Shown one piece after another: positions 60,404-64,000 of a stretch of DNA of 64,000 nucleotides (within the stretch, counting starts at the first letter, position 1; the number at the start of each line of letters is the position of its first letter). The translations under genes were made by a program, and so were the position numbers. This DNA comes from Phycisphaerales bacterium (GTDB lineage: Bacteria; Planctomycetota; Phycisphaerae; Phycisphaerales; UBA1924), in assembly GCA_028289195.1 (NCBI GenBank), contig JANQQR010000022.1, positions 62,001 through 126,000 of the forward strand, given 5' to 3'. The notes beneath the pieces were generated by a model. The model searched no databases. It worked only from the letters and a program-made list of their open reading frames with translations, and was not told the origin of the DNA.

Positions 60404-61027
60404 ATGTTCGCGACAGACCGAGACCTGCTCGTCCTCGAGCCCCGCCTGTTCTTCGATGTTGCGTGGACGACGCAGACACTGCTCAACACGTCGGGGGCCG
60501 AGATCGATGCGAGCGGCACGGCGCTGAGCGCTCCGGGCGCCGGGTTCGATTCGCTGGGGATCGGCACGGGCCACGTCGCGCTCGTGGCGGGCGTCCCCGT
60601 TGAGGTCGTCGAGCGCACGGGCGCCGATGATCTGGTCGTCAGCCGACTGCGCCCGTCGGCCCAGGCGCCCGCGATCCCGGCGTCGCCGGGCGCGGGTCTC
60701 CAGGTATCGATCGCGACGTTCGCGCCCCAGATCGGGCTGGTGCACGCACAGCTCGTGCGCATGCTGGGCGTCGAACCGGGCGACGAATCCCGGATCACGA
60801 ACCAGAGCGACCTGGCGCTCGCCGAGGCGCTCGGGGCGTTGCACCTGGTGTTCGCAGGGGCATCGGTGCTGATCGGCGAGCGCTCGCGCGAGTGGACCAA
60901 GGCCGAGATGTACCGTCGCCGGTTCGACGCCGAGCGCCGGCGCGTCGTTGCGCAACTGGATCTCGACGACGACGGTGCGCCCGACGCCACGCGGCGTCCC
61001 AGCGCGATGCAGTTCCTCAGGGCCTAG
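60404..61027 (+). CDS. Phage-like connector protein candidate
   Basis: A 207-residue protein; ATG 60404 has AGGAGG about 10 nt upstream. It is mostly beta-strand with a central AGVPVEVVERTGADDLVVSR segment, then SIATFAPQIGLVHAQLVRML and an Arg-rich helix (KAEMYRRRFDAERRRVVAQL) before the end. Size, order and lack of any enzyme motif fit a head-tail connector or adaptor. No firm homology is claimed. The stop is directly followed by the next GTG. Confidence 0.4.
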   Translation: MFATDRDLLVLEPRLFFDVAWTTQTLLNTSGAEIDASGTALSAPGAGFDSLGIGTGHVALVAGVPVEVVERTGADDLVVSRLRPSAQAPAIPASPGAGLQVSIATFAPQIGLVHAQLVRMLGVEPGDESRITNQSDLALAEALGALHLVFAGASVLIGERSREWTKAEMYRRRFDAERRRVVAQLDLDDDGAPDATRRPSAMQFLRA

Positions 61028-61459
61028 GTGGAGACCGATGGGATGATCTGGCTGAACCCGCAGAGTGTGACGCTCGGAACCGTCGTGCTCGACAACGTCG
61101 ACTCGGTGTCGATCGATCGAACGGCCGCGCGGACGGCGCTCGAGTTCACCGACGCGGGGCCCTACCCGGGCTTCGTCGACGTGCCGGAACAGCGTGTGGA
61201 TGTGCGGATCACCCGCCGCATCACTGCGTCGCACGACACGGGGCTGCGTCCGGGCGACTCGGTGCTGCTGACCATGCGGCGCGCACCCGGCGCGAGCGCC
61301 GCAGGGGTGTCCCGGGTGCAGGCGAGCGTCGTGATCGCGTCGATCGAGCACTCGATGAGCGCCTCGCGCGGCGCGACGCAGCGCATCGAGGCGATCGGCG
61401 TCTCGAGCGACGGGGCGAGCGATCCCGTCGTCGTGACGCCGGATACGGGGGAGGTGTGA
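61028..61459 (+). CDS. Phage-like tail or connector protein candidate
   Basis: A 143-residue beta-rich protein starting at GTG 61028 directly after the previous stop, or at ATG 61043. Segments such as MIWLNPQSVTLGTVVLDNVD, VDVRITRRITASHD and RIEAIGVSSDGASDPVVVTP resemble small tail-tube or tail-completion proteins in their strand pattern. No motif proves this; the call is by context with its neighbours. Confidence 0.35.
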   Translation: METDGMIWLNPQSVTLGTVVLDNVDSVSIDRTAARTALEFTDAGPYPGFVDVPEQRVDVRITRRITASHDTGLRPGDSVLLTMRRAPGASAAGVSRVQASVVIASIEHSMSASRGATQRIEAIGVSSDGASDPVVVTPDTGEV

Positions 61460-61460
61460 G

Positions 61461-61838
61461 ATGGCCAGCTCGTTCGCCGGCCTGACTCTGTTTGCCAGCG
61501 GCCCCCATCGTTTCCGGATGGATCGAGTGGGCAGGCTCGTGCGCGGCCCGTTCGCGACGGCGCTGGAGATCCCGGTCTCCACCGACGAAGGCGTGCTGGA
61601 GCTGCGGATCTTTCAGCAGGGACGCTTGGTCGCGACGACCGACGGCGCCCTGCGTGCGCTCGTCGAGACGATTCGGAGTCACGCCGAAGCCGGCCTCACC
61701 GGCACGCTGATCGATCACCACGCGGGCGCGTACCCCGGCATGACGCTCGTTCGATTCGAACCCGGCTCACGCGTGGATCGCGGGCGTGTCGTGAGTATGC
61801 GCTACGAAGCGATGTACCTGCGCTTCGGCGCGTTCTGA
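61461..61838 (+). CDS. Phage-like small structural protein candidate
   Basis: A 125-residue protein, ATG 61461 one base after the previous stop codon. It holds SGPHRFRMDRVGRLVRGPFA, LELRIFQQGRLVATTDGALR and PGMTLVRFEPGSRVDRGRVV, alternating strands and turns. The size and packing match minor tail or virion genes. I recognise no family. Its stop is 15 bp before the next gene, which has its own ribosome site. Confidence 0.35.
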   Translation: MASSFAGLTLFASGPHRFRMDRVGRLVRGPFATALEIPVSTDEGVLELRIFQQGRLVATTDGALRALVETIRSHAEAGLTGTLIDHHAGAYPGMTLVRFEPGSRVDRGRVVSMRYEAMYLRFGAF

Positions 61839-61853
61839 GAAAGGAGGCACCTG

Positions 61854-62141
61854 GTGGAACCCGATCTCATCGCCTTGGCCACGCAGTTCGGCATGGCCGG
61901 GCTCATCGCGTGGATGTGGCTGAGCGAGCGACGCGGGGCCGGCGAGCGGGAGGCCCGCCTCGGCGAGGCCCACGAGCGCCTGATGGACCAGCGCGTGCAG
62001 CTCGACGCCCTGCTGGGCGCGCTGGGCGACAACACCCGGGCGATCACGGCGCTCGAGGCGAGCCAGCGATCGATCGCCCGCCTGGTCGAGGACCTCGCGC
62101 AACCCGATCGCTCCCGGCCGTCGCCTGTAGACTCGGCGTAA
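61854..62141 (+). CDS. Holin-like protein: one membrane helix plus coiled coil
   Basis: A 95-residue protein, GTG 61854 with AAGGAGG 6-7 nt upstream. Residues 5-23 (LIALATQFGMAGLIAWMWL) are a membrane helix; the rest is an amphipathic coiled coil (REARLGEAHERLMDQRVQLD, EASQRSIARLVEDLA). This plan is shared by many phage holins and small membrane-bound phage proteins, which fits its place at the end of the cluster. Function by analogy only. Its TAA stop overlaps the next gene's ATG by one base. Confidence 0.45.
   Translation: MEPDLIALATQFGMAGLIAWMWLSERRGAGEREARLGEAHERLMDQRVQLDALLGALGDNTRAITALEASQRSIARLVEDLAQPDRSRPSPVDSA
62128..62133 (+). promoter_or_regulatory. -10 box TAGACT, leaderless-type
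   Basis: TAGACT lies 7 nt before ATG 62141, inside the 3' end of the preceding gene. Confidence 0.5.
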
Positions 62142-62656
62142 TGGCACCGCCGATCCGCCAGCCACTGCTCGCCGCGCTCGCCTGCGCGACGCTCTGCGCG
62201 CCCGCCGCCTGCATCAAGCCCAAGGGCGGGTTCGCCGGCGACGCTCCGGTGCAACGGGCTCGCTACCCGTTCCTCCCCGAGCGCATCGAGATCCACCCGC
62301 TCACGCGCCTCTACACCGACCCGATCACCGACGAGATCCGCATCGAGGCCCACGTCGAGCTGTTCGACGACCAGGGCGACCAGGTGAAAGGCGCCGGCGA
62401 CCTTCTGCTCGAGCTCTACGAGGAAACCGGGCCCGTCGACGGGCTCGGCGGGGAGCGCCAGGTCGAGCGCTGGCTGCTGAACCTCTCGGATCCGGTGGAG
62501 AACGCCCAGGCGTACGATCGCGTCACGCGGACCTACCGGGCGACCCTCACCGGCCTGCCCGATCGGGTGCGCGATTCCGACACGCTCGTCCTGCGGGCGC
62601 AGCTCACGACCTCGGACGGGCGACGCCTGTCCGCGCTCCACAGGATCATGCGTTAG
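62141..62656 (+). CDS. Lipoprotein of unknown function
   Basis: A 171-residue lipoprotein, ATG 62141. The signal LLAALACATLCAPAAC ends in a lipobox-like PAAC. The mature part has LPERIEIHPLTRLYTDPITD, IRIEAHVELFDDQGDQVKGA and TYRATLTGLPDRVRDSDTLV, a beta-sandwich-like pattern. It has its own TAGACT box, so it is probably an ordinary chromosomal gene rather than part of the phage-like cluster. Convergent with flgM (49 bp between stops). Confidence 0.72.
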   Translation: MAPPIRQPLLAALACATLCAPAACIKPKGGFAGDAPVQRARYPFLPERIEIHPLTRLYTDPITDEIRIEAHVELFDDQGDQVKGAGDLLLELYEETGPVDGLGGERQVERWLLNLSDPVENAQAYDRVTRTYRATLTGLPDRVRDSDTLVLRAQLTTSDGRRLSALHRIMR

Positions 62657-62705
62657 GGGGTTCGGGATCGGTAACGAGGCTCAGAGAGCGTTCGCCGACT
62701 GGCGA

Positions 62706-62999
62706 TCAGGAGAAGAGGTCGCCGGCTATGGCGTCGGCCGCGGCGTCGAGGCGCTGGTCGGTCACGTAGGTGCCGGCCTCGATCTCGGCGCGCACGCGCT
62801 CGACCAGATCGGTGCGGATCGGGTTCTCGCGGAGCGCGTCGAGGAAGCGCGCCTCGCTGGAGACCTCGACCCGGTCGACGGCCTCGGAGCGGGCGCCGAG
62901 CTCGCTGCCCGTGCCGTTCACCCGCTGCGCGGGCGACGAGGTGATGGGCGCGAGCCGGGGCTGGAACTGGCCGTTGGTGATCTGATCAACGTTGCTCAT
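62706..62999 (-). CDS. flgM: FlgM-like anti-sigma-28 factor
   Basis: A 97-residue protein from ATG 62999 (MSNVDQITNGQFQ). The N-terminal half is polar and disordered, as in FlgM. The C-terminal half has the conserved helices IRTDLVERVRAEIEAGTYVT then DQRLDAAADAIAGDL, the R-x-x-x-V-x-x-(V/I)-x-x-x-I-x-x-G-x-Y pattern of PF04316. FlgM holds sigma-28 until the flagellar hook is complete and is then exported. No other flagellar gene is in the window. Confidence 0.82.
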   Translation of the reverse strand: MSNVDQITNGQFQPRLAPITSSPAQRVNGTGSELGARSEAVDRVEVSSEARFLDALRENPIRTDLVERVRAEIEAGTYVTDQRLDAAADAIAGDLFS

Positions 63000-63146
63000 C
63001 GGCGCGGAAATCTCCCGAGGCAGCCGGTCCGGAGGCAGGGCGGCTCCCTCTGTGCAAAGGTCTCGGTCTGTCGTGCGGGCTTCGCGGCTTCGTCCTGAGC
63101 CATCCACCTGCGGGCTGTTCCCCATCCAGTGGCTGCTTCGTGCACT

Positions 63147-63152
63147 TAGACT
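63147..63152 (+). promoter_or_regulatory. Possible -10 box TAGACT
   Basis: TAGACT in the 220-bp gap between flgM and the lipoprotein gene at 63220, giving a leader of about 60 nt. Confidence 0.35.
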
Positions 63153-63219
63153 ATCGACGCGAGCCCCGGATGTTGATTGAACTTTGCGCCAAAAGGACGA
63201 TCGCACTCAAGTCTCTGCC

Positions 63220-64000
63220 ATGAATGAGCTTATGACGAATAACGCCACCCCGGACGGCGCCGGAAAAATTGCGACGCGCCCCAAGTTGCGCCCCAATCGG
63301 CCGTTGTGGCGCTCGACCCCGCATCACTTCTTTGTTCATGTGCTGTCAGGTGTGCTCCTGAGCGCCCTTCTTGCCCTCGGCGCGTGCTCCGGGGGCTCAA
63401 AGAACCGCGCTCCACGGGCCGAGCCTGGCGTCTTCGACTCGCCCTCCCAGAATGAGGGGGGCGGGAGCTCGGGGCCTGGTTCGACGACCACCCGAGGCGG
63501 GTGGTCGATCGTGGTCGAGAGCATGGGCGGCGTCCGCGCCGAGCAGCAGGCCGGGCAGTCGATCATCGGCGTCCGCGAGGCCCTGGGGCGGGGCGACATC
63601 TCGATCCGGACGTCGGAGAACGGGGCCGCGATCCTGGTCGGGAACTACTCCGGGCCCAACGACCCGCGGGTCGCGACCGACCTCGCCGAGATCCGTGCCA
63701 CGCAGGTGCAGGGCCGGTTCCCGTTCGCTGCGGCGTTCCTCGCGCCCCCGCTGCAGTTCACCGACCCAGGAGCGGTGCCGGAGCTCAGCCTGGTCTCGGC
63801 CCGCCAGGTCTTCGGGACCCGGGCCGCCTACACGCTGCAGGTCGGCGTCTACGAGTCCAGGGACCGCCAGGAGGCCAAGCGGGCCGCCGAGGAGGCGGCG
63901 GTGCGTCTGCGTACGGAAGGACTCCAGGCCTTCTACCACCACGGCCCGCGCCGGAGCAGCGTAACCATCGGCGTGTTCAGCGAGAACGACCTCGACTCGA
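63220..64000 (+). CDS. SPOR-like lipoprotein (3' truncated by window end)
   Basis: The frame from ATG 63220 (MNELMTNNATPDG) is open to the edge of the window; 260 residues are present. After a basic N-terminal piece comes the signal stretch FVHVLSGVLLSALLALGACS with lipobox LGAC. The next ~25 residues are a Ser/Gly-rich linker. The remaining part has SIVVESMGGVRAEQQAGQSI and, near the end, AYTLQVGVYESRDRQEAKRA and FYHHGPRRSSVTIGVF, which is the strand-helix-strand pattern of SPOR domains that bind denuded peptidoglycan. A second start codon (ATG 63232) is possible. Confidence 0.7.
   Translation, partial: MNELMTNNATPDGAGKIATRPKLRPNRPLWRSTPHHFFVHVLSGVLLSALLALGACSGGSKNRAPRAEPGVFDSPSQNEGGGSSGPGSTTTRGGWSIVVESMGGVRAEQQAGQSIIGVREALGRGDISIRTSENGAAILVGNYSGPNDPRVATDLAEIRATQVQGRFPFAAAFLAPPLQFTDPGAVPELSLVSARQVFGTRAAYTLQVGVYESRDRQEAKRAAEEAAVRLRTEGLQAFYHHGPRRSSVTIGVFSENDLDS

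Overview
The window is GC-rich bacterial DNA that I read as Planctomycetota, most likely class Phycisphaerae. The supports are an exported FGly-type sulfatase, a PEP-CTERM-like surface protein, a DUF6677-type membrane protein, a large family of receptor-like Ser/Thr kinases, many GTG starts and, at many genes, a -10 box of the form TAnnnT placed only 6-10 nt before the start codon. No rRNA, tRNA or CRISPR array was seen. The assignment rests on gene content, not on a marker gene.

Region 1 (1-40 kb) is a signalling and surface region. After the 3' end of a DUF2470-like gene come a sulfatase, a GNAT acetyltransferase and a DUF900 lipoprotein. Then, spread over 34 kb, come nine paralogous kinases (starts 4207, 7550, 15838, 18495, 23057, 25787, 28543, 32624, 35404). 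Each has a near-constant N-terminal kinase domain, a Ser/Thr-rich activation loop, one membrane helix and a highly diverged TolB/PD40-type beta-propeller predicted to lie outside the cytoplasm. Between them sit a secreted beta-helix protein, a phosphodiesterase-TPR-sulfotransferase fusion, a PEP-CTERM-like protein, an acyltransferase, a second GNAT paralogue and a papain-like peptidase. Most of these kinases have a TAnnnT box 6-9 nt before a GTG start, suggesting leaderless mRNAs. An M16 peptidase homologue lacking its zinc ligands ends the region.

Region 2 (40-49 kb) begins with a Lys/Arg-repeat histone-like protein, a 7Fe ferredoxin and small conserved genes. It then holds a phage-derived module. 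A LexA/cI-like S24 repressor (46732) is divergent, across a palindromic operator, from four genes that overlap by 4 bp each: an HTH protein, an ABC-type ATPase fused to a GNAT-like domain, a possible small terminase and a large terminase. Five short, tightly packed phage-like genes at 59.9-62.1 kb may be the structural part of the same or a related remnant, possibly a domesticated element.

Region 3 (49-59 kb) has a GbsR/MarR regulator, a UbiA prenyltransferase and a UbiX flavin prenyltransferase (probably menaquinone synthesis) flanking a Fic AMPylase. The Fic gene lies behind an AT-rich stretch full of TTTCAG/CTGAAA sites. Then come a second Lys-rich protein, a kinase-TPR protein and a lower-GC KAP-type P-loop NTPase next to a vestigial ubiX fragment. 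The window ends with lipoproteins, the phage-like cluster, a FlgM anti-sigma factor and a truncated SPOR-like lipoprotein gene.
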